The notes beneath the pieces were generated by a model that was not told where the DNA came from, ran no database searches, and saw only the letters and a program-made list of their open reading frames with translations. From positions 1 through 64,000 of the forward strand of contig JAFGXL010000030.1 of NCBI GenBank assembly GCA_016936655.1: a stretch of 64,000 nucleotides of DNA, in the 5' to 3' direction. The DNA comes from Nitrospirota bacterium (GTDB taxonomy: Bacteria > Nitrospirota > Thermodesulfovibrionia > Thermodesulfovibrionales > Dissulfurispiraceae). Below are positions 25,633 to 34,887 of the stretch, in pieces; the stretch's first letter is position 1; every line of letters begins with the position of its first letter. Made by a program: the position numbers and the translations under genes.

Positions 25633-27485
25633 TATGCTCCTGCAGGCTTCAGCCCCTGCTCTTCCATAGCAGATGGAGAGCCGCCTCTGGCCTTCTCTAT
25701 AATCTCGTCAATCTCGGCAGCATCAATAGTCTCACGCTCTAAAAGGGAGTTTGCAACCGCATCCAGTAAATCTTTGTTTTCTGTAATGAGCTGCTTTGCA
25801 TCAAGATAGGCCTTCATAACTATATTTTTGACCTCATCATCTATATCTTCCGCTGTCTTTTCGCTGTAGTCCTTATGCTTGGCTATCTCCCTGCCGAGGA
25901 ATATCTGCTCATCCTTTTTACCAAAAGTCAGAGGACCAAGTTTCTCGCTCATGCCCCACTCTGTCACCATCTTGCGCGCCAGATCAGTAGCTCTTTCAAG
26001 GTCGTTGCCTGCGCCGGTTGTCATATGGTTAAGAGCAAGCTCCTCTGCAGCCCTGCCTCCCAAAAGCACTTTCAGCGTATTTGAGAGATACTCTTTGTTA
26101 TATGTATACCTGTCGTCAATAGGAAGCTGCTGGGTGACGCCTAGCGCCCTGCCTCTGGGTATTATGCTCACCTTATGGATAGGGTCTGTACCCGGTGTAA
26201 GTATGGCTACAAGCGAGTGACCAGCTTCATGATAAGCTGTATTCTTCTTTTCATCATCGCTCAGAACCATGCTTCGCCTCTCGACACCCATAAGCACCTT
26301 GTCTTTAGCTGATTCTATATCCTTCATCTCTATGCTGTCCTTGTTCTGCCTTGCTGCAAGCAGAGCAGCCTCATTTACAAGGTTAGAAAGATCAGCTCCT
26401 GTAAATCCTGGAGTGCCTCTGGCTATCTTTTCCAGCATCACATCCTCTGCCATAGGCTTGTTGCGTGTATGCACCTTGAGTATCTCCAGCCTGCCCTTAA
26501 AATCCGGAGCAGGCACTACTATCTGCCTGTCGAATCTGCCCGGCCTAAGAAGAGCCGGATCGAGCACATCAGGCCTGTTGGTAGCAGATATTATGATGAT
26601 GCCTTCATTTCCTTCGAATCCGTCCATTTCTACAAGAAGCTGGTTAAGAGTCTGTTCTCTCTCATCATGTCCGCCGCCTAATCCTGCTCCCCTATGCCTT
26701 CCAACAGCATCTATCTCGTCAATAAATATAATGCATGGAGCGCTCTTTTTTGCCTGCTCAAAGAGATCCCTTACTCTGGATGCTCCTACTCCGACAAACA
26801 TCTCTACAAAATCAGATCCTGATATAGAGAAAAACGGCACTCCTGCCTCTCCTGCAATTGCCTTTGCAAGCAGGGTCTTTCCTGTGCCCGGAGAGCCTAC
26901 AAGCAGTACGCCCCTAGGTATCTTGCCGCCCAGCTTCAAAAACTTCTGAGGGTCTTTCAAAAAATCTATTATCTCCTCAACCTCTACCTTTGCCTCTTCA
27001 ATGCCTGCCACATCTGCAAAGGTGACCTTTACAGACTTCTCTGATACCAGCTTGGCTTTGGCCTTGCCGAAAGACATAGCCTTGTTTCCGCCTGTCTGCA
27101 TCTGACGCATAAAAAATATCCAGATTACTACCAGAAAAATTATCGGCCCCCATGAGAAGAAAAAGGTTATGTACCATGGATTCTGCTCAGGCGGCTTGGC
27201 AGTGATCTTCACATTTTTTGACCTGAGCTCCTTTACAAGGTCAGGATACTGCGCTGAATATGTCCTGAACTTTGTGCCGTCCTTGAGCCTTCCGTTAATG
27301 TTGTTTTCCTTAATTGTGACCTCTGTGACCTCATCTGAATCCACTTTTGCTATGAAATCAGAAAATACAAGCTCCTTCTCTGTCTTTGGAGGCACATTCA
27401 TCATGTTGAACAGCAGTATCATGGCCATTATGAGAAATAGCCATACAAAAAGGCTTTTGTACATTCCGGGTTTAGGCTGCTGCAT
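25632..27485 (-). CDS. ftsH: ATP-dependent zinc metalloprotease FtsH
   Basis: 617 aa. Two TM helices (about 10-27 and 106-126) flank a periplasmic domain. The AAA+ module has Walker A GSPGTGKT, Walker [13 protein letters not shown] and the SRH region [20 protein letters not shown]. The zinc protease has HEAGH. FtsH degrades membrane and regulatory proteins at the inner membrane. It is upstream of and coupled to folP. Confidence 0.98.
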   Translation of the reverse strand: MQQPKPGMYKSLFVWLFLIMAMILLFNMMNVPPKTEKELVFSDFIAKVDSDEVTEVTIKENNINGRLKDGTKFRTYSAQYPDLVKELRSKNVKITAKPPEQNPWYITFFFSWGPIIFLVVIWIFFMRQMQTGGNKAMSFGKAKAKLVSEKSVKVTFADVAGIEEAKVEVEEIIDFLKDPQKFLKLGGKIPRGVLLVGSPGTGKTLLAKAIAGEAGVPFFSISGSDFVEMFVGVGASRVRDLFEQAKKSAPCIIFIDEIDAVGRHRGAGLGGGHDEREQTLNQLLVEMDGFEGNEGIIIISATNRPDVLDPALLRPGRFDRQIVVPAPDFKGRLEILKVHTRNKPMAEDVMLEKIARGTPGFTGADLSNLVNEAALLAARQNKDSIEMKDIESAKDKVLMGVERRSMVLSDDEKKNTAYHEAGHSLVAILTPGTDPIHKVSIIPRGRALGVTQQLPIDDRYTYNKEYLSNTLKVLLGGRAAEELALNHMTTGAGNDLERATDLARKMVTEWGMSEKLGPLTFGKKDEQIFLGREIAKHKDYSEKTAEDIDDEVKNIVMKAYLDAKQLITENKDLLDAVANSLLERETIDAAEIDEIIEKARGGSPSAMEEQGLKPAGA

Positions 27486-27520
27486 ATCGGTTTATCTATT
27501 CTCCTTAATTCTTAATTTAT

Positions 27521-28252
27521 TTAATATTTTAGCATATTAGAGACTAAGAGCTCTTTCTGCACAGAGATAAGCTCCGTTATGCCCTTTTCAGCCAGAGAGA
27601 GCATATTGTTAAGGCTTTCTCTCGAAAATGGATGAGCCTCTGCTGTACCCTGAATCTCTACAAGCCTGCCGCTTTCTGTCATAACAACATTCATATCTAC
27701 ATCAGCAGATGAATCTTCAGAATAGTCTAGATCCAAAACAGGCTCGCCGCTGACCATGCCGACACTAACTGCAGCGAGATGTTCTGTAATAGGACTTTTG
27801 TCTATAAGCCCTTTTGTCAACAGCTGATAAAAAGCATCAGACATTGCGATGAAAGCTCCTGTGATAGAAGCTGTCCTTGTACCACCGTCAGCCTGTATGA
27901 CATCACAGTCTAACCATATTGTCCTTTCTCCAACATCCTCAAGATTTACAACAGACCTCAGAGACCTTCCTATAAGCCTCTGGATCTCATGAGTTCTGCC
28001 GCCCACCCTGCCTGTTGATGACTCCCTTGTCATCCTTGAGTGAGTTGATCTCGGTATCATTCCGTATTCAGCAGTTATCCATCCTTTTTTCTGATCCCTC
28101 AAAAAATGCGGCACCCTGTCCTCTATGCTCGCTGTGCATATAACTCTTGTGTTGCCCATTTCTATAAGCACAGACCCATCCGCGTTCTGTATAAAACCCC
28201 TGTTGATCTTCACCTTGCGCAATTCATCAATCTTTCTGTTGTTACGCCTCAT
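27521..28252 (-). CDS. rph: Ribonuclease PH
   Basis: 243 aa from the ATG at 28252 (GGAGGG SD). Features are [58 protein letters not shown] and the C-terminal [14 protein letters not shown]. It is the phosphorolytic 3' exonuclease for tRNA maturation. It is 16 nt downstream of murI. The next gene downstream is ftsH, after a 35-nt gap with no strong terminator. Confidence 0.96.
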   Translation of the reverse strand: MRRNNRKIDELRKVKINRGFIQNADGSVLIEMGNTRVICTASIEDRVPHFLRDQKKGWITAEYGMIPRSTHSRMTRESSTGRVGGRTHEIQRLIGRSLRSVVNLEDVGERTIWLDCDVIQADGGTRTASITGAFIAMSDAFYQLLTKGLIDKSPITEHLAAVSVGMVSGEPVLDLDYSEDSSADVDMNVVMTESGRLVEIQGTAEAHPFSRESLNNMLSLAEKGITELISVQKELLVSNMLKY

Positions 28253-28268
28253 CAACCCTCCATTTTTA

Positions 28269-29066
28269 TTAAAGCGCTGCCATGCTTATGTCTGTTATTT
28301 TTTTATCTAAAAATCTCTCGCCCACAGCGACAAATCTTTCCGGCGCGTCTGTAACAAAATACTTTACGCTTCTTCTGCTTACATCATTATTGATCATGTC
28401 AGCAGCTGTGAGAGCATCTTTAACAGCTCTAGCCGTCTCAATAGCAGAGTCTATAAGCGCTACTTCAGGCATAACCTGAGATATAACGCCCTTTAAAAGC
28501 GGATAGTGGGTACAGCCAAGAACAAGCGCATCTATTCCGGCTTCTGCCATACCTGACAGGTATTTGACAGCAGCAAGACGCGGCACCTCTCCGCTGGTCC
28601 AGCCCTCTTCTACAAGAGGCACAAACAATGGGCATGCGAGTCCCTGCACATCTGCTGAGCTGTCAATCGCCTTTATAGCCTTCACATAAGCGCTGCTTTT
28701 AATGGTAGCCTCTGTGCCTATAACGCCTATCTTCCTGTTCGGAGATACTGCAAGCGCTGCCCTCGCTCCCGGCTCTATAACACCAATCACAGGGATATCG
28801 AAAGAAGCCCTGATGTCATCAAGACTTAATGCTGAGGCTGTGTTGCAAGCTATAACCAGCAGCTTTATGTTGTGCCGCATAAGAAATCTTGCACACTCAA
28901 AAGAGTATCTTTTCACAGTTTCCGCTGATCTTATGCCGTAAGGCACGCGCGCAGTGTCTCCAAGATAGACCAAACTCTCTGAAGGCATATGAGAAGCTAT
29001 CTCCTTCATGACTGTCAGGCCGCCTATTCCTGAATCAAAAACTCCTATTGCACTATATCGATCCAT
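28269..29066 (-). CDS. murI: Glutamate racemase
   Basis: 265 aa. It starts with [17 protein letters not shown], and the two catalytic Cys are in VIACNTASA and LGCTHYPLL. It makes D-glutamate for peptidoglycan in the cytoplasm. It lies downstream of the GerMN and amidase genes, so this stretch has a cell-wall theme (amidase, GerMN, murI). Confidence 0.96.
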   Translation of the reverse strand: MDRYSAIGVFDSGIGGLTVMKEIASHMPSESLVYLGDTARVPYGIRSAETVKRYSFECARFLMRHNIKLLVIACNTASALSLDDIRASFDIPVIGVIEPGARAALAVSPNRKIGVIGTEATIKSSAYVKAIKAIDSSADVQGLACPLFVPLVEEGWTSGEVPRLAAVKYLSGMAEAGIDALVLGCTHYPLLKGVISQVMPEVALIDSAIETARAVKDALTAADMINNDVSRRSVKYFVTDAPERFVAVGERFLDKKITDISMAAL

Positions 29067-29110
29067 ATTGTCTCAAGTATTGGGGTTAAAGGACTTGAAG
29101 AGACAGTATT

Positions 29111-29722
29111 CTATAGCCCGAATGTCTCTTTCAAAGGATAAGACCCGAAAAAATGACCTCCAAAACTCTCTATCTCCTTCCCTGCTATCAAGACTTTCAC
29201 ATCCTCAGCTCCTGAGCTGGCAGCTGCTGTCCTGTAAAAAGCCCTCATAAGATTGTACTCATTCTGCGCATCCATATTGAAGCCCTTGAGAAACTCAGGG
29301 CTCATGTCAACATATACAATATTGCTTCTGTCTCTGAATATCGTCAGCACCCGAGCCTCGGAAAAGCCCTTGCCTATCGCCTTTATGAATTCCTGCAGAG
29401 CGGCCTCTGTTATCTTCAGCGGAGAGAAATCACTCTTTACCATTGCCTCGATAATAGTAAGGCCTGACACCTGATATGCCTCTACAGAATGGTCTGCGCT
29501 TGAGCCAGACCCTGCAAAATCAGGAAGATATATCTTTACAGCTATTGAGCTGTCTGGCCCTGAGCTTGGTAAAGGCATAGACTTATCACTGTCCTTTAGC
29601 TCTATCAAAGGCACCTCGCGCAGCTGTTCAACAGACACAAACTGCCTCGTGATTATCCAGCCCGCTACCACCGCTGCCACGAGCATAACTCCAGCTATGA
29701 TAAATGCCTTGTTTCTACTCAT
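29111..29722 (-). CDS. GerMN-domain membrane-anchored protein
   Basis: 203 aa. One N-terminal TM helix (7-24) is followed by an extracytoplasmic GerMN domain (VKIYLPD, YVDMSPEFLKGF, EYNLMRAFYRT, VKVLIAGKEIESFGGH). GerMN domains occur in spore-germination protein GerM and in many non-spore cell-envelope proteins. They often sit next to N-acetylmuramoyl-L-alanine amidases, as here, where the start overlaps the amidase 3' end by 8 nt. A role in cell-wall turnover is likely; the reaction is unknown. Confidence 0.88.
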   Translation of the reverse strand: MSRNKAFIIAGVMLVAAVVAGWIITRQFVSVEQLREVPLIELKDSDKSMPLPSSGPDSSIAVKIYLPDFAGSGSSADHSVEAYQVSGLTIIEAMVKSDFSPLKITEAALQEFIKAIGKGFSEARVLTIFRDRSNIVYVDMSPEFLKGFNMDAQNEYNLMRAFYRTAAASSGAEDVKVLIAGKEIESFGGHFFGSYPLKETFGL

Positions 29723-30803
29723 CTGTCTTTAGCCCCCTTATAATAGCGAGCAACAACTTCTCTCTAACCTTCTTGTCGTACTTGAAGAGATCAGGAGACG
29801 GCAGCTCCAGAACAAATGCAGGCATTGATGAGTATTTAAGCAAAGGCAGAGGCACAGATACATGCCTCGCCTCTATCGAAAGCTCATTCTTGATTGAGAT
29901 TGCCATTTTTTTTGCAATAGCAGCATCTGCATTGTCTTCAGCAAGTGAAGCCCCTGACTGCCCCTCTTCCGATATCTTCCTAAGCGCTTTCTGATATGTG
30001 TAAATAACCAACTCCGGTCTGGAAGAAACATGGACGCTCAGAAATATATCCGAGCTCTTCTTGTTTGCTGTCTTTATGCGATCCTCCAGCGAAAGGCTCT
30101 GATCTGTCTTGCGTGTAAGCGCTGCGCTCTTGCCCTTTTTAGAGACTATTGCTGCAAGATCCCGCGAAAATGCCAGAACAAAATCCTTTTCCCTGAATGT
30201 CTGGCCTGTAATGCCGAGATCTGAACCTCCATGCCCAGGGTCAATAACAACCGAATTGAATAAAATTACTGTATCAACAGCAGTAGGAGCAGGCAGAGAA
30301 ATTTTAGCCTCCTTCTTTGGCTGCTGGCTATTTTTTATATAATAGGCATCAATAACTATTCTGGATGGCATCCCGAGTTTTGATACACTTATATCATCAA
30401 GGCCTTCGACATGTATTATATATTTTGATCCGCTGCCTGATATGCTGACACCCTTGATCAAATCCAGAAGCTTGTCCTGCTTTACAGCATCTCCCTTTGG
30501 AGTAGTGACTGTTACTGCAGAACGGAAATCAACTGATATAGCGCTGTTTGAACCAAACAGGACAGAAGTTTTCTGCGTATTTGAATCTGAGGTTTCCATC
30601 ACAATCCTGTAATAGTTGTGATGCTTGCCAACCCTTACAAGTATTCTGTCTGTCATGTCAGCAGGCTTCTGCACCTGTTGCAGGTTGATCTTCGGCTGCT
30701 CAGCCTCTGCATAAAGCATGAATTTGCTGCCACACGAATCATTAACCAAGCCGGCAGACAGGATTGTTAATAAAAGGATAAAAAGAAGGCATATACTCTT
30801 CAT
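29715..30803 (-). CDS. N-acetylmuramoyl-L-alanine amidase (Amidase_3) with AMIN-like domain
   Basis: 362 aa. Signal sequence at 1-20, an AMIN-like domain about 50-155 (DRILVRVGKHHNYYRIVMET, PSRIVIDAYYI), then the zinc amidase about 180-360. Zinc and catalytic residues are visible in VVIDPGHGG (His), FREKD (Glu), FLSVHVSS (His) and the late VLELPSP (Glu). It cleaves the bond between MurNAc and the peptide stem in the periplasm, as AmiC does at cell separation. It is first in the amidase-GerMN-murI-rph run. Confidence 0.93.
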   Translation of the reverse strand: MKSICLLFILLLTILSAGLVNDSCGSKFMLYAEAEQPKINLQQVQKPADMTDRILVRVGKHHNYYRIVMETSDSNTQKTSVLFGSNSAISVDFRSAVTVTTPKGDAVKQDKLLDLIKGVSISGSGSKYIIHVEGLDDISVSKLGMPSRIVIDAYYIKNSQQPKKEAKISLPAPTAVDTVILFNSVVIDPGHGGSDLGITGQTFREKDFVLAFSRDLAAIVSKKGKSAALTRKTDQSLSLEDRIKTANKKSSDIFLSVHVSSRPELVIYTYQKALRKISEEGQSGASLAEDNADAAIAKKMAISIKNELSIEARHVSVPLPLLKYSSMPAFVLELPSPDLFKYDKKVREKLLLAIIRGLKTDE

Positions 30804-30847
30804 ATCCTAAAAGATTACTAAACTATATAAGGAACTTGCAAGCAGAT

Positions 30848-30982
30848 CTATCTGCACTTACTGTTGAAGGAGCAGCCGGAGCAGCGGCCGCTGCAGCTCG
30901 GTTTCTTCCATAAGGACTTGTAAAGAAGGTAGACAGCTCCTGAAATAATTCCAGACATAAAGACAATATCAATCAACCCCAT
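30848..30982 (-). CDS. FeoB-associated Cys-rich membrane peptide
   Basis: 44 aa. GGGGGA lies 6 nt before the ATG. One TM helix (about 3-21) is followed by a short cytoplasmic Cys-rich tail with five Cys (CSGRCSGC, then C at 43). This matches the FeoB-associated Cys-rich membrane protein family, short peptides encoded after feoB. It starts 15 nt after the feoB stop, clearly in the same operon. Its role in ferrous iron uptake is unproven, perhaps metal handling at the cytoplasmic face. Confidence 0.85.
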   Translation of the reverse strand: MGLIDIVFMSGIISGAVYLLYKSLWKKPSCSGRCSGCSFNSKCR

Positions 30983-30997
30983 ATGATCCCCCTTTAA

Positions 30998-33202
30998 TTA
31001 TTCAAATCCCAATAACCTGCCGCCCTGATAAACAACAAATGCTGCAATCCATGCCAGAGCGGTCTGATATGCAAATGCAAGACCATACCATTTCCATGTG
31101 CCGAACTCCTGCTTCATAGCTATAGCAACAACCATGCATGGCATATACAGAAGCACAAATACCATAAAAGAATATGCGCTTAACGGAGTAAACTCTTTTT
31201 TCAGCAGTTGTTTGAGTCCTCCTGCATCTTCATCATCTTCCAATGCAAGACTCGAAATCCCGAATGTAGAAAACACATTTATTGCAGACTCTTTCACAGC
31301 CTTTACAAATGAAGCTGATATATCTTTCAGCTCATTATATGCAGAGCCGGCGTTCTCCGATTTAACAGCATCATTAGCCCGTTCATCTGTAGTATAAATC
31401 TCTCCCATAGTGCCAACAATTATCTCTTTGGCTATAACACCGGTTATGAGTGAAGAAGCTGCCTCCCACTTGCCAAAGCCAAGCGGCTCAAGAGCAGGAG
31501 CCGCAACCTGTCCGGCTCTGCCCAGAAAAGAGTCCTTCTTGTGCTCCACACCCCACGGCAGATTGAGGAGAAACCATACTAGCACAGACATAGCTAATAT
31601 ATATGTGCCTGCCTTGACGAGAAAATGTTTCCCCTTTTCCCATGTATGCACAGTAAGGTTCCTGAACGAAGGCATCCTGTAAGGCGGTAGTTCCATAATA
31701 AACATTGGTGCCTCGCCCCTGAAGAGCGTTTTCTTAAACACCAAGCCCATCAGAACTGCCAGCAAAATGCCCATAACATATAGCGACCATATGACAACTC
31801 CGGCGTATGCTGAAAAAAATACAGCTGTAAACAGCGCATACACAGGCAGCCTAGCGCCACAAGACATAAGAGGAATGAGCAGCGCTGTGAGTATCCTGTC
31901 CCTCTTATTCTCGAGCATGCGTGTAGCATATACAGCAGGCACATTACAGCCAAACCCGAGCAGCATAGGTATAAAAGATTTTCCATGAAGACCTATAGTA
32001 TGCATAGCCTTGTCCATCACAAAAGCTGCTCTAGCCATATAGCCGCTGCCTTCTAGAAAGGTGATAAAAAACATCATCGCAAATATCACAGGCACAAAAA
32101 CCAGTACAAATCCGACTCCAGCGACAACCCCCTCAGTAAACAACGAGACTGTCCAGTCAGGCAGTCCAAAAGATTGCATGGCTGCAGCAGACCATTTGCT
32201 GAACGGACCTGCAGTCACCCCGTCTATCCAGTCCATAAAAGGGCTTGAAATATCAAAGGTGAGTTTAAAGACGAGCCACATAGCCGCAAAAAAAATGGGT
32301 ATGCCTAGATATTTATTAAGCACTACTCTGTCTATCTTTTCTGTAAGCTCAACCCTCTGAACCCCCGGACGCACGAGCGCTTCGCGTACAAGACCAGATA
32401 CAAGTCCATACCTGGCATCAGCCATTACTGACTCGAGATCTGAATCATGCGCTGCATGCAGGTGTGATGTAATATGTTCGATCGCTGAATTGTCAATTTT
32501 CAGTCCTGAATCCTCAATCGCCTTTGAGTCGCCTTCTATAGCCTTGAGCGCTATCCATCTGATCGGGATATCTTTAATATTTTGATGATTCACCTCTTCA
32601 ATCATTTCTGCTGTCTTCAATGCTGCTGCATCGATGTCTGCACCATAGCTCAGAATTTTAGGGCTGAATTTATCTGGATTTAGTTCAACCGATTTTACAG
32701 TGTCAAGAAGATCGTCAAGCCCCTCTTTTCTGGTAGCTACAGTATTTATAACCCTGACTCCCAAAATTTCTTCTATCGATTTTTTATCAATCCTGAAGCC
32801 TTTTGCTTTTGCCTCATCATACATATTCATAGCGACAACAACAGGTATGCCGAGCTCAAGCAGTTGGATTGTGAGATAAAAGTTCCTCTCCAGATTAGTA
32901 GCATCCACAACATTTATGATTACATCAGGCTTTTCGTGCACAAGATAGTCTCTTGCTACAATCTCTTCCTGCGTGTATGGGCTGAGGCTGTATGTACCCG
33001 GCAGATCAACGAGCAAAATCTCTGCTTCGCTTGTATTAAGTAGAGCACTCTTCTTCTCCACAGTTACTCCGGGCCAGTTACCCACATTTAGCCTGCTGCC
33101 TGAGAGAGCATTTATAAGCGTCGACTTGCCGGAGTTTGGATTGCCAGCAACGGCGACAACTATCTTTTTTTTATTCGGCTCGCCTTGATCTACGCTTCCC
33201 AT
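30998..33202 (-). CDS. feoB: Ferrous iron transporter FeoB
   Basis: 734 aa, full length. The N-terminal G domain has GNPNSGKST, WPGVTVEKK, LVDLPGTYSL and the specificity motif NMYDEAK. The transmembrane part has both gate motifs, including GFGCNVPAVYATR and SCGARLPVY, with conserved Cys. It imports Fe(II) across the inner membrane. The start overlaps the feoA 3' end by 13 nt. The operon also encodes a second FeoA, an outer-membrane barrel and a Cys-rich peptide. Confidence 0.97.
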   Translation of the reverse strand: MGSVDQGEPNKKKIVVAVAGNPNSGKSTLINALSGSRLNVGNWPGVTVEKKSALLNTSEAEILLVDLPGTYSLSPYTQEEIVARDYLVHEKPDVIINVVDATNLERNFYLTIQLLELGIPVVVAMNMYDEAKAKGFRIDKKSIEEILGVRVINTVATRKEGLDDLLDTVKSVELNPDKFSPKILSYGADIDAAALKTAEMIEEVNHQNIKDIPIRWIALKAIEGDSKAIEDSGLKIDNSAIEHITSHLHAAHDSDLESVMADARYGLVSGLVREALVRPGVQRVELTEKIDRVVLNKYLGIPIFFAAMWLVFKLTFDISSPFMDWIDGVTAGPFSKWSAAAMQSFGLPDWTVSLFTEGVVAGVGFVLVFVPVIFAMMFFITFLEGSGYMARAAFVMDKAMHTIGLHGKSFIPMLLGFGCNVPAVYATRMLENKRDRILTALLIPLMSCGARLPVYALFTAVFFSAYAGVVIWSLYVMGILLAVLMGLVFKKTLFRGEAPMFIMELPPYRMPSFRNLTVHTWEKGKHFLVKAGTYILAMSVLVWFLLNLPWGVEHKKDSFLGRAGQVAAPALEPLGFGKWEAASSLITGVIAKEIIVGTMGEIYTTDERANDAVKSENAGSAYNELKDISASFVKAVKESAINVFSTFGISSLALEDDEDAGGLKQLLKKEFTPLSAYSFMVFVLLYMPCMVVAIAMKQEFGTWKWYGLAFAYQTALAWIAAFVVYQGGRLLGFE

Positions 33203-33447
33203 TTTGTTTCCTCTTTATTTTCTGGCACGCAGTCAAGCATTATGCCCTCTGCCTCAGACTTTCTGAGAGAGAGCCTGTAATTTTTTATGACCACCTCAAT
33301 CGGGTCTCCCATAGGCGCCACCTTTTTGACAATAATTTTTTCTCCAACTATCAGACCCATGTCCATTAATCTTATTTTTAGCGGTCCTTTTATATCCAGC
33401 TTTGAAATTACACCTGACTCTCCAGGTTTGAGCATCCCCAGATTCAT
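33190..33447 (-). CDS. feoA: FeoA-domain protein 1
   Basis: 85 aa, SH3-like FeoA fold (LKPGESGVISKL, RLMDMGLIVGEKIIVKKVAP, VVIKNYRLSLRKSEAEGIML). FeoA binds the FeoB cytoplasmic part and supports transport. It directly precedes feoB and overlaps it. An AGGAGT-type SD is present. Confidence 0.93.
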   Translation of the reverse strand: MNLGMLKPGESGVISKLDIKGPLKIRLMDMGLIVGEKIIVKKVAPMGDPIEVVIKNYRLSLRKSEAEGIMLDCVPENKEETKWEA

Positions 33448-33507
33448 AACTCCTCCTGATATTCGTTCAATATTTTCTGTTGTGGACTAAAACAGTTTTA
33501 CAACTCG

Positions 33508-33771
33508 CTAATTCGAAGCCTGCTGCTTCACCATTATCTTCATTGCTATGCCTCTGCCTATTGCTACTCGCGACTCATCTATCTTGAGCAGCATTGGGCC
33601 ATGCAGCTCATTATTAAGTACCTCTACAACTTTGCCCGGCCTTAACCCAATATCTTCAGTGCGGCAATCGAGATCTGTCTTCTTCAATGAGCAGCCACGT
33701 TCGCGAATGCTCACAATCTCTGCTTTTTCTCCTCTGCGAAGCAGCCCAAGCGGAAGCACTAAAACCTCCAT
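33508..33771 (-). CDS. FeoA-domain protein 2
   Basis: 87 aa, a second FeoA-type SH3-like protein (PLGLLRRGEKAEIVSI, DIGLRPGKVVEVLNN, LKIDESRVAIGRGIAMKIMV). Its first part resembles FeoA1 only weakly. It overlaps the 3' end of the outer-membrane gene by 13 nt and lies 60 nt before feoA. Paired FeoA proteins with one FeoB are seen in other bacteria; the division of labour is not known. Confidence 0.88.
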   Translation of the reverse strand: MEVLVLPLGLLRRGEKAEIVSIRERGCSLKKTDLDCRTEDIGLRPGKVVEVLNNELHGPMLLKIDESRVAIGRGIAMKIMVKQQASN

Positions 33772-34544
33772 GCTATGCCAAAAAGAATAGATGTATCAGT
33801 TTCAGGGCCATTTAATGATTTTTTGAGGCCTGCAGTGATATCCATAGTTTCACTAACCGAATAAACAATGCCGCCGAGCATAAAGGCTGGATTTGTTGAC
33901 TCTAACTTGTCAGGATTTTTCTCAATACCAACATTGGCCACCAATTTAATATCCTTGATCACCTCGGCTCCAGCTGCAGCAGATGCATGCCACAAGTTGT
34001 TTTTCTCATCGAGCTTATTTTCGTTACGTATATATCCTAGATTAATGTGAAAATCAAAATGCTTCAGCTCCTGGGTAACAATCAGATAAGAACCGAATGT
34101 TGACCTGCCGCTGCCGAGGCCCTTTTCATCGTCACCTGTAGGCAAAGTAACAAATGGCTTAATAGCGAGGCTGAAACCATTTTTTTTATAAAACCTCCAC
34201 TTCATTTCTAGCGAGAGATCAGATATACCTGAACTCTTTTCGACTAGATTCCCATTCTCATAGTTCCTGTTTAACTGATAAGGGAAGCCAAGCGTGATAA
34301 TGTCCAGATTTTCTGTAAGCCCATATGAGTATATTGCTGAAAATGAGCTTGACTTGCTCTTGGTAGCCGCACCTTCTTGCTTTGAACTGTCTCTACTAAA
34401 CTCTGCTTGAACCTCGATCTGTGAATTTCCTTTACCCTGTGTGCCGGTGTCATCTGTAATAAGTGGATGATACGCCTCTGCTTTAACAGAAAAAGATAAC
34501 GCAAATACTGCAAGAATACATAATGAACAAGCTTTTTTTATCAA
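33759..34544 (-). CDS. Outer-membrane beta-barrel protein, first gene of the feo operon
   Basis: 261 aa from the TTG at 34544, chosen because AGGAGGT lies right before it and a signal peptide follows (IKKACSLCILAVFALSFSVKA). The mature part has alternating polar/aromatic strands and ends in AWRF, a C-terminal aromatic typical of outer-membrane barrels. It starts HPLITDDTGTQGKGNSQIEV, as in the phenol meta-pathway (PF13557-like) porin family. Position in the operon suggests a route for iron across the outer membrane (inference). An ATG at 34574 would place the coding start inside a dyad operator and was rejected. Confidence 0.8.
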   Translation of the reverse strand: MIKKACSLCILAVFALSFSVKAEAYHPLITDDTGTQGKGNSQIEVQAEFSRDSSKQEGAATKSKSSSFSAIYSYGLTENLDIITLGFPYQLNRNYENGNLVEKSSGISDLSLEMKWRFYKKNGFSLAIKPFVTLPTGDDEKGLGSGRSTFGSYLIVTQELKHFDFHINLGYIRNENKLDEKNNLWHASAAAGAEVIKDIKLVANVGIEKNPDKLESTNPAFMLGGIVYSVSETMDITAGLKKSLNGPETDTSILFGIAWRF

Positions 34545-34558
34545 TGTACACCTCCTAT

Positions 34559-34573
34559 TGAGATAAAATCTCA
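34559..34573. promoter_or_regulatory. Dyad TGAGAT-AAA-ATCTCA upstream of the feo operon (candidate Fur box)
   Basis: A perfect 6-3-6 palindrome of 15 bp lies 15 bp before the TTG of the outer-membrane gene. Length and the TGA/TCA ends fit the 7-1-7 Fur motif. The same TGAGAT-N3-ATCTCA core recurs at 34719-34733. Confidence 0.55.
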
Positions 34574-34708
34574 TTTGATCTGAGCAAAAAAAATGCTCTT
34601 ACTTATTTAATAGTGTCAAAATTGAAAACGGCCTTATAAGTTCAATTCAATTAAAATTTAATGCTGATATATCAAAATCTGAACAATGCTGTAACTATTA
34701 CTTTATTC

Positions 34709-34741
34709 ATTTAAAATTGAGATCTTATCTCAATTTTAAAT
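34709..34741. promoter_or_regulatory. 33-bp perfect inverted repeat in the feo/feoB2 divergent region (candidate Fur operator)
   Basis: Arms of 15 bp (ATTTAAAATTGAGAT and its exact complement) flank CTT. The core TGAGATCTTATCTCA matches the dyad at 34559. It lies between the divergent feo operon and feoB2-fur, about 84 bp upstream of a TATAAT at 34825-34830 that may drive feoB2-fur. Confidence 0.55.
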
Positions 34742-34887
34742 GGGCACTATTAAGTTTGTCAACAGTTTTTTTTAATGACATTTGGTTCGTAAGACGCTGT
34801 TGAAGTCTTGCATTGCATCTTATATATAATATAGACTGATTGAGACTGCGATTTAATTTCAATTAACCCATACTGAGGACTTCAACA

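Noticed and set aside
34545-34574. ATG at 34574 as the start of the outer-membrane barrel gene
   Set aside because: It overlaps the TGAGAT dyad and would put a perfect AGGAGGT SD inside the gene; the TTG at 34544 right after that SD begins a proper signal peptide.
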